Of a stretch of 64,000 nt of DNA, positions 25,401-37,479 are shown in pieces. Source of the DNA: Cocos nucifera (lineage: Eukaryota; Streptophyta; Magnoliopsida; Arecales; Arecaceae). Below the pieces are notes generated by a model. That model ran no database searches and was not told where the DNA came from. It was given only the letters and a program-made list of their open reading frames with translations. The stretch spans positions 869,437 through 933,436 of the forward strand of contig QRFJ01000367.1 of assembly GCA_006176705.1 (NCBI GenBank), given 5' to 3'. Made by a program: the position numbers and the translations under genes. Each line of letters begins with the position of its first letter. The stretch's first letter is position 1.

Positions 25401-27540
25401 ATTGGCATGCCAAAGATATAGTGCTGATATTTGTTCTTGGTGTAATGGGAAAAGTATATCTTTTTATATATATATATTTGAGCTGCTGAGGCGTTGGGAT
25501 GTTAGCTTCCCAGAAGCAATCAATGATATGTGAGGCAACATCAGCAAGAATCCTATAATCTTGGTGGCATGAGCCTCGTGCTGCACGTGTTAAACTAGAA
25601 ACTAAGGATGAAAGTGAACCAAGTAATAATTGTTCGAATCCATTTTTATATTTAAATTTATCTAGATGTGAAAATAAAATTCTTGACTAGTATCTGTATT
25701 TGTATTTATGTCCATAAAAAAATTGGATATAAATAACTATCTGATTTATAATATGAATATCTAGCTTTATTTGTGATTGTATGTAGCATTTTTAAATTTT
25801 TAAAAGAAATAAATGACATATTAAGATGTCATGAACTTAATTTGCTTTCTATTCGATGCTATCTGCGACTTAACTAATGATCACAAAGTTTAACCATCTA
25901 ACTTATATTTATTTTTAATTCCATATTTTTAATATGTTATATGTATCCACATCCATTTAAAATAAACCTTTCATATCTAATTAGTATCTATATTCATTTC
26001 TTTTTTAGCCCAACATTGTCAGACGTTGGCCAAACACTGTGAATCAGCTGCTGGACATTGAGGGATATTTGGAGAGAGTGCAAGAGTCTCTGAGGCCATA
26101 ATTGAATATTTGGAGTTCCAAGTAAATTGTTTGGCAACTCATAACAATAGTCACATAGTATAGCCAATCAAAATAACTAGCACGACCGAGTGCGTTTAGG
26201 CTTGCTATCTATCAATATTCATGGTTAATTTATGATGCCCGTGATTTGATGCGACGTGATGGAAATTACTAGGTCTTCAATTTTCATCCCCACATATAGG
26301 CTCTGTAATGATGGCTGACCATCCCTTTATTTTGTGATTTAAAGAATGTCATGTGTGCATGCTTGCCTACAATGAAGGTAGGTAGAGCATGGAATGTTAC
26401 CTTGTCATACATTATCTTGTGCTCCCCATGTTTTACCATGGCGCTCGGTACAAAAGTTGTGGTACATGCGAGCATGCAGGTGCAGATCTACTATGAGCAG
26501 GATCTCTTCAACCACCCATACACACATAATGATGCCACCATCCAACTCACTCCATGCCATAATGTGGCTCGCTCGTTAGGATGAAGTCCTTTCTTATCCA
26601 TGTCGACCCAATTCTCCCCAAACCCGGGGCCCGTAATTTGCCTACCTGCGTCTAGCCCATTGCTCGGCCCTCTAGGCCCAGCAAGAGTTCAAAAGAGCTG
26701 CCTTCAGTCTATGGGCTTTTCGCAAGAATATTGTAACAAAAGCCAAGTTCGGCCTCGGCATCAATTGAAATTGAGCTCTAGTGCCTAATCTCTTTCGTCA
26801 CCATGTTATGCGGAAAGCAAGCCAAGTTGTTAATTTTTTTGGCAAACCATGCAACTATGAAGCACCAAGAAGTAGTTGGAACGATGGTCTTCCTGCTGAG
26901 CTTGCCTTCTTAATTATAATGGATGCTTAGGGAGCTGTTTTCATAAGATTATAGTGAAGTTTCTCCACTTATTCTTATCAAAAACATAAAAACTTAGCTT
27001 GCTTTCTCTTCTTCTTCCATTCTCGATCCAGGGTTCGTGCTGGGGTTCGCAAATTCCATCAGCTTTAAAAAATATTTCGCAGTGGTGCATGAAGCAAAAA
27101 GAAGAGTAATCAAACAACCTCATCAACCACTACCTGGCTTCTTCTTTTCGTCCATATTTTTCCCCCCTCTTTTGGTTTTATCTTAGGTTATTTCCTTTAA
27201 TTAGCATAGGTCATTGCTATAGTAGATTTCTTTTAAGCGGGATTTGTTGGCACGCGTTTGTTGAGCTCTAGGTGCTGCATGATAGAGGCCACAAAAATGT
27301 TGGTCTACTCCTCTCTGATTTTTTCATTTCTTTTTCTAAGGACTCCTTTAGTTTTTAATGCTGGGTATATGATAGCTGAGAAAATACTTTTTGCATATTT
27401 AACTGGTCATATAAAAGTAATATAAAAAATATATTTTCTAAAGTAGTTTATATTTGGTTGAACATCTATCTTCTTAAAAAAATTATATAAAATATCTACC
27501 ATATCCTTAATAAAGTTATGTAAAATACTTATAAAACATC
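22418..27540. other. Spacer downstream of the OXS3-like gene
   Basis: No supported gene. The first ~150 bp probably include the 3' UTR (AATAATAATAATATATAATGAG near 22,530). A 93-bp duplication lies at 23,551-23,732 and an ATGC/ACGC microsatellite at about 25,319-25,350. Dispersed AT-rich DNA fills 25,600-26,010. A 127-codon frame at 25,150-25,533 spans that microsatellite and resembles nothing I know. Confidence 0.5.
23551..23732. repeat. 93-bp tandem duplication
   Basis: TTTCGACCAAATCCTGAAGA begins at 23,551 and again at 23,644. Both copies run to TGTGCTCAG with about ten differences. Confidence 0.9.
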
Positions 27541-27545
27541 ACATG

Positions 27546-30250
27546 TGTTGGGGATAAATTCCGCTCCTATTGAAGTCCAGTCTAATGCAACCGATAGTCA
27601 CGGAAGAGCTTCAGCGGACGAGCCTTAGCCAAACTCCTTCAGCCGGCTGAACTCCTCAATGGTCGAGCTCCTTTTGAACTCCCTAGCGATCGAACTTTAG
27701 CCGAATCCCTTCAACCAACTGAACTTCTTAGCGGTCGAGCTCCGATCGAACTTCTTAGCGGCCGAGCTCCAGTCAGACTCCCACCAGAGTCGAACTCCCT
27801 CCGTACTCCTCCAGTCGGACGCCCACAAGAGCCGAAGTTCCTCCGTACTTCTTCAGTCGAACTTTCATAGGAGCCGAACTTCCTCCGTACTCCTCCAGCC
27901 GGACTCCCACGAGAGCCAAACTTCCTCCGCACTCCTCCAGCCAGACGCCTACGGGAGTCGAACTCCTTCCGAGCTTCCCCTTCGGCCGAACTCCTTCAGA
28001 AGTCGAATTTCTTTCGAACTTTTTCCTCAGTCGGATTCTTCCAATGGATTACTCCTGGATAATCCCCATCAGACGTATTTCCTTCAAGAGTCCGAACTCT
28101 TCTGGAATTGATATATGCCAAAGTCCACCAATCAATGCCTGCTTTCTCAGAGCTATGGCTATTAAATCTCGATGAACGATTGCCATCAGTCTGCCATAGG
28201 CGATGCTACCGGATGGTATGACGCTATCGGACGATATGGCTGTCACGGAAGAGCTTAAGCGAACGAGCCTTAGCCAAACTCCTTTAGCCGGCCGAACTTC
28301 TCAGCGATCGAGCTCCTTCTGAACTCCCCAATGGCCGAGCTTTAGCTGAATCCCTTCAACCAACCGAACTTCTCAGCGGTCGAGCTCCGATCGAACTTCT
28401 CAGCGGTCGAGCTCCAGTCGGACTCCCACCAGAGTCGAACTCCCTCTGCACTCCTCCAGTTGGGCGCCTATAGCCGAACTTCCTCCGTACTCCTTCAGTC
28501 GGACTCCCACGAGAGCTGAACTCCCTCCGCGCTCCTCCAGCCGGACGCCTACGAAAGTTGAACTCTTTCCGAGCTTCCCCTTCGATCGAACTCCTTCCAA
28601 AATTCTTCCTCAGTCGAATTCCTCCAACGAATTACTCCCGGATAATCCCCACTAAATGTATTTCCTTCAGGAGTCCAAACTCCTCTAGAATTAATATATA
28701 CCAAAGTCCAGTCAGACTCCCACCAGAGTCGAACTTCTCAGCGGCCGAGCTCCGATCGAACTTCTTAGCGGCCGAGCTCCAGTCAGACTCCCATCAGAGT
28801 CGAACTCCCTCCATACTCCTCCAGTCGGACGCCCATGAGAGCCGAACTCCCTTCGTACTCCTTCAGTCGAACTTTCATAGGAGCCGAACTCCCTCCGTAC
28901 TCCTTCAGTCGAACTTTCATAGGAGCCGAACTCCCTCCATACTCCTCCAACCGGACTCCCACGAGAGCCAAACTTCCTCCGCACTCCTCCAGTCGGACGC
29001 CTACGGGAGCTGAACTCCTTCCGAGCTTTCCCTTTGGTCGAACTCCTTCAGAAGCCGAATTTCTTCTGAACTTTTTCCTCAGTCGGATTCCTCCAGTGGA
29101 TTACTCCTGGATAATCTCCACCAGACGTATTTTCTTCAGAAGTCCGAACTCTTCTGAAATTGATATATGCCAAAGTCCACCAACCAATGCCTGCTTTCTC
29201 AGAGCTACGGCTATTAAATCTCGACGAACGGTCGCCATCAGTCTACCATAGGCAATGCTACCGGATGGTATGGCGCTATCGGATGGTATGGCTGTCACGA
29301 AAGAGCTTCAGTGGACGAGCCTTAGCCAAACTCCTTCAGTCGATCGAACTTCTCAACGATCGAGCTCCTTCTGAACTCCCCAATGGCCGAGCTTTAGCTG
29401 AATCCCTTCAACCAACCAAACTTCTCAGCAGTCAAGCTCCGGTCGAACTTCTTAGCGGTCGAGCTCCAGTCAGACTTCCACCAGAGTCGAACTCCCTCTT
29501 CATTCCTCTAGTTGGACGCCTATGGGAGCCAAATTTCCTCAGTACTCCTTCAGTCGGACTCCCACGAGAGCCAAACTTCCTCCGTGCTCCTCCAACCGGA
29601 CGCCTACGGAAGCCGAACTCCTTTCGAGCTTTTCCTTCGGTCAAACTTCTTCAGGAGTCGAATTTCTTCTGAACTTCTTCCTCAGTCGGATTCCTCCAGC
29701 GGATTACTCCCGGATAATTTTTATCAGACGTATTCTCTTCAAGAGTCCGAACTCCTTTGGAATTGATATATGCCGAAGTCCACCAACCAACATCTGCTTT
29801 TTTAGAGCTACGATTATTAAATCTCGATGAATGGTCACCATCAGTCTGCCACTGACGATGTTACCGGATGGTATGGCGCTATCGGACGGTATGACTATCA
29901 CCATCAACCTGACAACACTTTTTCTTCCGTACCAAACTCACCAGGCCTCGAGCGGTCCGCTGCCAGACAGCTACAGCTGTCACCATCAATCAAGCTCCAC
30001 CTATAAAAAGAGACCCTCTAGATATATTTTCTCTAAGCTCTAAGCTCTCTTCTCCTTTCTAAAACTCTACCAAGCTCTCGCCTGAGCACTCCATTTTTAT
30101 TGGCTAGAAGAGATGACTTGATCGTCGGAGGATCCTGCCGGAGCCACCACCACCGACTCCGAATGGGACTTTATTTTGTAGTCCCTCAACGGCGACCTCA
30201 TCTCCCTCAGCTCTAGCTCGTCCCAACGTCGATCAGATTCTGTACCAACA
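27546..30250 (+). repeat. 5' LTR, internally expanded
   Basis: Begins TGTTGGGGATAAA and ends CTGTACCAACA. At about 2.7 kb it is 2.5 times the partner LTR. A block starting with a GGAAGAGCTTCAGCGGACGA-type word occurs three times (about 27,602, 28,247, 29,299), and the GTATGGCGCTATCGGA-type end also recurs. Smaller ~50-bp units rich in GAGCCGAACTCC fill each block. A TATA-like box, CTATAAAAAG, sits at 30,001, about 250 bp before the LTR end, at the same place as in the other LTRs. Confidence 0.85.
30001..30010 (+). promoter_or_regulatory. LTR TATA box
   Basis: CTATAAAAAG is kept in the 3' LTR at 35,121 and, on the minus strand, in the LTR fragment near 1,397. Its conservation in three LTRs supports it as the element's core promoter. 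Confidence 0.65.
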
Positions 30251-30270
30251 GAATTGGTGTTGGAGAAAGG
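30251..30270 (+). other. Primer binding site of the gag-only element
   Basis: After the LTR end comes GAAT, then TGGTGTTGGAGAAAGG. This is the same position and a similar word to the sites at 1,151-1,136 and 43,610. Confidence 0.6.
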
Positions 30271-30380
30271 GACCTCTGTTCTTGAGGTTCTTTTGTTCAT
30301 AAAGGAGTGCTCAGTGATGATCTCTCTCTTTCCTCTCTAGAGATCTCTCTTCTCCTCCAAAGAGTTCTTTTTCGAGAGAA

Positions 30381-31855
30381 AATGCCTCCCAGGAGAGCTT
30401 CAATCCGACGATCGACGGTCTCCGCGGTTCGATCCCGTCCAGATCCATCTGCTCCCACTTCAGTCCAACAACTCAGATTCCGCCTGTAGCCATGGTAGAT
30501 GAGGAGCAGTTCAGCCTGCTGATGCAACGAGTTCAGAGCCTCACCGAGATGGTATGGGCCATGCAGCAGCCCCCGACGGTGACTCCACCAGAAAACCCAT
30601 CATCAGGATGTCAAAAATCGACCCCAAGAAAGAGTACTCAAGCTAGCGTACCCATCGCCTCTGAAAAGAAAAAATAAAGAGCAGAGGATCCATGTTCGAA
30701 TTATGGTTCTCCTCTAGAGGAGACCTTCCCTATTTATAGTCGGAAGCCCCCCAAGATCTGTAACCAAGATGATGCCCTTGATCATAACTGTGGGAGATGG
30801 ACTGATGGATTAAGAAACTCCACCATGTCATCCCAGCTTGTTATGACGATGTCTGCACCGATCCTTCTTTCTCTCCTCGAATTATGTAAGAGCCTGTCTC
30901 GCTGAATTTCGAACTTCCTCAATTTGAAAGCTACAATGAAACCTTTGATCCAGTTGATCATCTAGAAGCCTTTCGAACCATGATGCTACTCCATGGTGCA
31001 CTAGATGCCATATTGTGCTGAGCCTTCCCATCTACCTTAAAGGAAGCAGCGAGAAACTGGTACTCGGCATTGAAACTAGGTACGATCTTCTCTTTTGACC
31101 AGATGAGCCATCAGTTCATGGCTCACTTCATCAGCAGCCGACGTCCGCGCCGAAGTTTGGATTTTCTGATGAATGTCAAGCAGAAGGAGGAGAAATCTAT
31201 TCGGACTTATGTCACCCAGTTTAACGCTGCTGCTTTGGAGGTCCAGAATCTAGACCAGTCTGTTGCCATAGCCGCACTCAAGGGCGGCCTTCAGAAGAAT
31301 GACTTACTATTCTTCCTAGAGAAGAAGTATCCCAGGGACTTCACCAATCTGCTAGCTCGGACTGAAGGTTTTGCCCGAACTGAAGAGGCCTTTAAGGCCA
31401 AGAACGAAGAAGCCTTAGGAGAGCGGCGGACGGACGAGTCCAATAGACCCACCATCGATGGAGGGTCGAGTGAAGTTCGACCGTGCTCATGGACTCCCTC
31501 CAGACGCAAGCAAGCCCAAACTCCTCAAGCTCGTCAACAAGGAAGCCCCGACAGAAAGGCGCGAAGAAGTCCTCCTCCCGGAAGGTTCCATAACTATGCC
31601 CCCCTCAATGCTTGTAAAGCTCAAGTTCTGATGAAAATTAAGAATCAGCCACTAAGATCAGAAGAATTACGATCTCCTCCAAACAAGCACGATCGAAGCA
31701 AGTACTGCCTCTACCATCGCAATCACGGCCACGATACTAAAGAATGCGTTCAGCTCCAAAACGAAATTAAGAAGCTCATCAGGAGAGGCCAGCTAGGTCG
31801 ATTCCTCATATGCCAGCCTGAAGCAGGAGAAGATCGACCGAGGGCGCTGCCATAG
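30381..31855 (+). pseudogene. Gag of the gag-only element, broken
   Basis: The ATG at 30,381 starts MPPRRASIRRSTVS. A frameshift near 30,450-30,485 moves the continuation (AMVDEEQFSLLMQRVQSL) to another frame. More stops follow, including a TGA at 31,019 just before FPSTLKEAARNWYSALK. From there to 31,855 the frame is open: the retrotransposon gag domain (FDQMSHQFMAHFISSRRP, SIRTYVTQFNAAALEV, AALKGGLQKND), a basic linker, and a Tat-type knuckle C-x2-H-x4-H-x4-C at 31,705-31,747. The knuckle pattern and domain match the Tat element at 44.3-45.2 kb, which suggests shared origin. Upstream stops mean that only an internal start could express the intact 3' part. Confidence 0.85.
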
Positions 31856-31859
31856 CCAG

Positions 31860-32250
31860 AACCACCAATGATAGAGAACAACAAAAAGATCGGTCACCTC
31901 CTGATTCATCAATACCACGTTTGGGAGGGGCTTGGTACTTTGACGATCTATCATCTCTCAACCTCAGAGCCAAGAGGAGCTCGCTCCAAATTGAGAAGGC
32001 CAGCATGAGATTGAGGAGGTCGTCCGGTCTGAAGCTTATCGCTTGAAGGAACTCGAAGGAACAATGCTCCCACGATCCTGAAACATAGAGAATCTAGAAA
32101 TATGCTGCCAGTAATTTTTCTTCAATAAAATTTCTCCATTTCAATATTATTATTTTTTGGTGTAAAATCTATGTGATGATAGGGAAGGAGAAATCAATAG
32201 TGGCCGTGTTAGGAACAGGAGGAGAACCTCATCCTAACATGAGCAGATTG
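31860..32250 (+). other. Non-coding region after gag
   Basis: No pol motif in any frame. It contains TTCTTCAATAAAATTTCTCC, which could serve as a polyadenylation signal, before the tandem array. Confidence 0.45.
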
Positions 32251-32267
32251 AAGTTCTTCAACCTCGA

Positions 32268-34180
32268 CTAGAGATAAGATCTCTTCCGAGCATCCGAGTC
32301 AACTTTGGCTAGAGATAAGATCTCTCTCGAGCGACCGAGCCAACCTCGGCTATAGAAGATAAGGTCTCTCTCGAGCGACCAAGTCAACCTCGGCTAGAGA
32401 TAAGATCTCTCCCGAGCGATCGAGCCAACTTGGCTGCAGGAGATAAGATCTCCTCCGAGCTTCAACCTCGACTGTAGGAGATAAGATTTCCTCCGAGCTT
32501 CAATCTCGACTGCAAGAAATAAGATCCCCGAGCGACCGAGTCAGCCTCAACTGCAGGAGATAAGATCTCCCCCGAGCTTTAACCTCGGTTGCAGAAGATA
32601 AGATTTCCCCCAAGCGATCGAGAGATAAGATCTCTTCCGAGCAACCGAGCCAACCTCGGCTGCAAGAGATAAGATCTCCTCCGAGCGATTGAGTCAAACC
32701 TTAGCTAGAGATAAGATCTCTCTCGAGCGACTGAGCCAACCTCAGCTACAGGAGATAAGATCTTCTCCGAGCTTCAACCTTGGCTGTAGGAGATAAGATC
32801 TCCTCCGAGCGATCGAGTCAATCTCGACTGCAGGAGATAAGATCTCCCCCAAGCCAACCTCGACTGTAGGAGATAAAATTTTCTCCGAGCTTCAATCTCG
32901 ATTGTAGGAGATAAGATCTCCTTCGAGCGATCGAGTCAGCCACAGCTGCAGGAGATAAGATCTCCTCCGAGCTTCAACCTCAACTAGAGATAAGATCTCT
33001 CCCAAGCACCCGAGTCATCCTCGGCTAGAGATAAGATCTTTTTCGAGCGACTGAGCCAACCTCAGCTGCAGGAGATAAGATCTGCAGGAGATAAGATCTC
33101 CTCCGAGCTTCAATCTCGGCTGCAGGAGATAAGATCTCCCCGAGAGATCGAGTTAGCCTCGACTGTAGGAGATAAGATCTCCCCCGAGCTTATCTTCAAC
33201 CTCAGTTGCTGGAGATGATATTTCTCCCAAGAAGCTCAACCTTCGACCTTGACCGTAGGATACAAGATCTCCTTCAACCTCGACTGCAGGAGATAAGATC
33301 TCTCCCGAGCTTCAACCTCGACTGCAGGAGATAAGATCTCCTCCGAGCTCAACCTCGGCTAGAGATTAGATCTCTCCCGAGCGATCAGAGTCAAATCCTC
33401 GGCTAGAGATAAGATCTCTCCCGAGCGACTGAGCCAACCTCGGCTATAGGAGATAAGATCTCCTCCGAGCTTTAACCTCGGCTACAGGAGATAAGATCTC
33501 CCTCGAGCTTCAACCTCGACTGTAGGAGATAAGATCTCCCCTGAGCGACCGAGGCAGCCTCAGCTGCAGGAGATAAGATCTCCTCCGAGCTTCAGCCTCG
33601 ACTGCAAGAGATAAGATCTCCTCCGAGTGACCGAGTCAGCCTCGACTGTAGGAGATAAGATCTCCTCCAAGCCAACCTCGACTGCAGGAGATAAGATCTC
33701 CCCCAAGCCAACCTCGGCTGCAAGAAATAAGATCTCCCCCGAGCTTTACTTTCAACCTCAGCTGCAGGAGATAAGATCTCTCCGAGCCAACCTCGGCTAC
33801 AGGAGATAAGATCTCCCCCGAGCTTCAACCTCAGCTAGAGATAAGATTTCTTTCGAGCGACCGAGTCAATCTCGGCTAAAGATAAGATCTCCCCCGAGCG
33901 ACCGAGTCAACCTCGACTGCAGGAGATAAGATCTCCCCCAAGCTTCAACCTCGACTAGAGAAAAGATCTCTTCCGAGCGATCGAGTCAACTTCGGCTAGA
34001 GATAAGATCTCTTTCGAGCGGCCAAGTCAACCTCGGCTATAGGAGATAAGATCTCCCCCAAGCTTTACCTTCAACCTCAGCTGCCGGAGATGATATCTCC
34101 TCTAAGGAGCTCAACCTTCGACCTCGATCGTAGGAGACGAGATCTCCTTCAATCCCGGCTGAAGACGAAATCTCCCACAA
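32268..34180 (+). repeat. Tandem array of about 49 short hairpin units
   Basis: By eye about 49 units average 39 bp (range roughly 30-60). The core of each is GGAGATAAGATCTCC or a close variant, followed by CCGAGC and a CAACCTCGGCTGCA-type linker. The core is a 6-bp inverted repeat around AAG. Length differences come mainly from whether a GCGACCGAGTC or a GCTTCAA spacer is used. The array lies between gag and the 3' LTR. Tandem repeats in this position are known for plant Tat/Ogre elements, where they can seed satellites. Confidence 0.95.
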
Positions 34181-34261
34181 GCTTCAATCTGAACTGGCGC
34201 AGAGCCCTAAAGAGGACTTCGGTAGTCACCTTTTCTACAGTTTCTTTCTTCGAGTTTCGAA

Positions 34262-34283
34262 CTCGGGAGTGGGGCGCGACTAT
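34262..34283 (+). other. Purine-rich tract before the 3' LTR
   Basis: GGGAGTGGGGCGCGAC stands just before the LTR start and is the likely polypurine tract. It contains two pyrimidines, so it is decayed or imprecise. Confidence 0.5.
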
Positions 34284-35370
34284 TATTAGGGATAAACCCT
34301 GCTCCTATCGAAGTCCAGTCTGATGCTCAGTCTAATGCAATTGTAGTCATGGAAGAGCTTCAGTGGACGAGCCTTAGCCGACCTCCTTCAGCTGGCTGAG
34401 CCCCTTCTGAACTCTCTAGCGATCGAGCTTTAGTTGAATTCCTTCAACCGATCGAACTTTTGAGCGGCCAAGCTCCGATCAAACTTTTGAGCGGCAAAGC
34501 TCCGGTCGGACTCCCATCAGAGCCGAACTTCCTCTGTACTCCTCCAGCCAGACTCCCACGAGAGCCGAACTCCCTCCGCGCTCCTCTAGTTGGGCGCCTA
34601 TGAGAGCCAAACTTTCTCCATACTCCTTCAGTCGAACTTTCATGGGAGCCGAACTTCCTTCGTACTCCTTCAGTCAGACTGCCATGAGAGCCGAACTTCC
34701 TCCGCGCTCCTCCAGTCGGACGCCTATGGAAGCCGAACTCCTTCTGAGCTTTTTCTTTGGTCGAACTCCTTCAGGAGCCGAACTCCATTCGAATTTTTTT
34801 CTCAGTCGGATTCCTCCAGCGGATTACTTTCAGATAATTTTCACTAGACATATTTTCTTTAGGAGTCCGAACTCCTCTAGAATTGATATATACCAAAGTC
34901 TACCAACCAATGTCTGCTTTCTCAGAGCTACGACTATTAAATCTCGACGAACAATCGCCATCAGTCTGCCATAGGCGACGCTATCGGATGGTATGGCGCT
35001 ATCGGATGGTATAGCTGTCACCATCAGCCTGACAATACCTTCTCTTCCGTACCAAACTCATCAGGCCTCGAGCGGCCTGCTGTCAGACAGCTGCAGCTGT
35101 CACTATCAATTAAGCTCTGCCTATAAAAAGAAATCCTCTAGATACGTTTTCTCTAAGCTCTAAGCTCTCTTCTTCTTTCCGAAACTCTATCGAGCTCTCA
35201 CCTGAGCACTCCATTTCTGTTGGCTAGAAGAGTTGATTTGATCGTCGAAGGATCCCATCAGAGCCACCATCACCGACTCTGGATGGGATTTTATTTTGCA
35301 GGCCTCCGACGGTGATCTCGTCTTCCTCAGCTCTAGCTCATTCCGGTGTCGATCAGATTCTGCACCAATA
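34284..35370 (+). repeat. 3' LTR of the gag-only element
   Basis: Begins TATTAGGGATAAA, where the expected TG has changed to TA. It ends CTGCACCAATA and is about 1.09 kb. It carries one copy each of the blocks that are multiplied in the 5' LTR, plus the TATA box at 35,121. Confidence 0.85.
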
Positions 35371-36957
35371 ATATATATAAAAGAAAGATAAACGAACAGT
35401 ATTGATAAGGCACTTCTAGACAATACTCTGTCAAATTTTTATTTTACTTGCCATTTGATCAATTTTTTTTTTAAATTTAAACATCGGAGAATTTCTATCG
35501 AAAATACTTTCAATCAATATAGACTTCATTTTGCAGGTATTTTCAACTGGCAAGAGGCGCTGCAAGAGATTGGCCGCAACATTATCATAATGACGGCGTG
35601 GAATAAATCATCATAGTTAAAATTAAAATTTTAATTTTTAATAATTAATATATCAAAATTAATAAAAAATATCTAGAATTTTTGCTTATAAGTGACGTAC
35701 ATCAACTATTATTCAAACATTATATGAACAAAACAAAGAAATCAATATTACTTCTAAGCTACATCAATATGATCAGCTCTCGCTTCTAAGCACATTGCCA
35801 TGGTAGTACCCCATCGACGTGTGGTTGACGTTAGCTTAGTAAGTAACGAGCATGCTAACTAGATTATTCAAATAAGTTTTCTTACTGGAATAGTTAAGAC
35901 TTAATTTTTTTTTTTTTTTTTTTTTGATGCAGTAAGAGTATCCTACTTAAGAATCACATTAAATATAATAAATGCATGGAGTTATTTCCTAAGTGGTGTT
36001 AGAAAGTCAAAAGGTATTCTCCAATTGACTCTTTGGCTCTTAATAAAAGATGTTATAACTTCATTTGTAAAAAAAGTAGCATAGAAAATTGTTAAGACAA
36101 TATATAAAGATATAGCATACATATTCTATATATTGGGGTATATTGGGGTCATATTTTGGGTGAAGTCTGTGAATGCCTTTTGAAATTTCAATTAATCATG
36201 TCTTTTAGATTTCTACAAGGTGACTGACTAGAGTTTTGTATCGTTTCTTGGAATTTAGTTATTTATGTGAAAAGATAGTTGAAAAGCCATATTGTACCTA
36301 TACAAATCTTTGTGCTCTCTCATTTTGTGTGCCGTCAAGAGTGGAACGAAAAGTTTCGGTAAGTTTCTCCATTATCCTCTCTTACCCTCCATCTCAATAT
36401 TAAGATAAAGTGGCTAATATTCTATTTCGCTTCCGCCGCCACCAACATTACCTAGTAGCATGTCATCCACACGAGAGACATCTCTTATTTAAAAAATATA
36501 TCATATTCAAAATATTATTTTTAATAATAATATAATTATTTAAATTAATATATTTTATTAATTTATAAAATGTCATTTTATTAATGCATTAATATATTAG
36601 TGATATATTATTTTTATTAATTTTTAATACATTAGTATCATATTAAAGAAATAACCTTCATTATCTTCTAAACTACAAAATGGTCCACCACGTAAACATC
36701 TATGTTGAATTAAAGTAGGGAGCATTAAAACGCCCTTACTTTTTTTTTTTAACTACAAAAAAACCCTAAAAAATACTTTCACATTAAATACCCTAATTTC
36801 CTTTTACTAAACTACAAAAAGACCTTTATCCATGTGAAATTAAAGTGGAAAGTGCTGAAATGCCTTTTTTTTTTTTCTTTCTTTTATAGTAAACTATAAA
36901 AAATTTACTTAAAAATACATAAGTGGTGGGTGGAGGCTTTGCGATGGTAGAGCCTCC

Positions 36958-37056
<99 letters not shown>

Positions 37057-37230
37057 GTTCCACCAACTCCACCTCTTTTATTTAGAAAATATACCATCTT
37101 TTTTATTTTCATTAATTATATAATTATTTAAAAAATATTTTATATTTATTATAATTTAAAATATTTATTTTATTAATAAATATTTTTATGATAAAGTTCG
37201 AAAAAAAATCTCTTTAGATCCTTTGAAAAT
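35371..37230. other. AT-rich spacer with long TA run
   Basis: No gene seen. A TA run of about 46 units fills 36,961-37,053, just after GTAGAGCCTCCATT. The last ~150 bp before the Tat element resemble 56,166-56,320. Confidence 0.6.
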
Positions 37231-37467
37231 TGTTATGGTAGTAATAAAACGTCTAAGATCGATTGATATACTTAGAAGCACCTCAGCTCAGTCTATCCTG
37301 ATGAGCGCTTGTGGATCATGATATTATTATAATATCCTTTGAATAGATGACTAATGTCGGAGGACCAACTTGATCCAATATTTATGAAAATACCTTGGCT
37401 AGCATCAATCATCTTTAAATCACCTCGGATAAAGAAAGTCTCCCATAGATTGACCGCAATGTTGTAA
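37231..37467 (+). repeat. Tat 5' LTR, first part
   Basis: Aligns with 55,339-55,574 of the 3' LTR. It ends where the CACTA element starts; TAA at 37,465-37,467 is the CACTA target duplication. Confidence 0.9.
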
Positions 37468-37479
37468 CACTACTACAAA

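Larger units (their letters stand above)
27546..35370 (+). mobile_element. Gag-only, non-autonomous Tat-like LTR element
   Basis: Related LTRs at 27,546-30,250 and 34,284-35,370 bound 4.0 kb of internal DNA. That DNA holds a primer site, one gag pseudogene (to 31,855), about 0.4 kb of non-coding sequence and a 1.9-kb tandem array. No protease, reverse transcriptase, RNase H or integrase motif was found in any frame. This layout is that of TR-GAG elements, terminal-repeat elements that encode only gag and use enzymes from relatives. The 5 bp outside (ACATG left, ATATA right) do not match, so the target duplication is lost or an end was rearranged. It belongs to the same family as the fragment at 1-1.9 kb. 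Confidence 0.8.

Noticed and set aside
25150..25533. 127-codon plus-strand frame
   Set aside because: It runs through an ATGC microsatellite and a TA run, resembles no known family and has no exon-like borders.
28558..29672. Overlapping frames of 130-170 codons in the expanded LTR
   Set aside because: They come from ~50-bp LTR repeats whose length lets frames stay open on both strands. LTRs do not code for these.
32500..33828. Repetitive frames on both strands in the tandem array
   Set aside because: They are translations of the GGAGATAAGATCTCC units only.
32268..34180. CRISPR-like array of short repeats and spacers
   Set aside because: The linkers are themselves repeated variants, not unique spacers. 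The setting is a plant LTR element, and no cas genes exist.
27541..35375. Target duplication of the gag-only element
   Set aside because: ACATG on the left and ATATA on the right share only three of five bases, which is not enough.
36923..37123. 66-codon frame with alternating Ile-Tyr
   Set aside because: It is the translation of the TA dinucleotide run.
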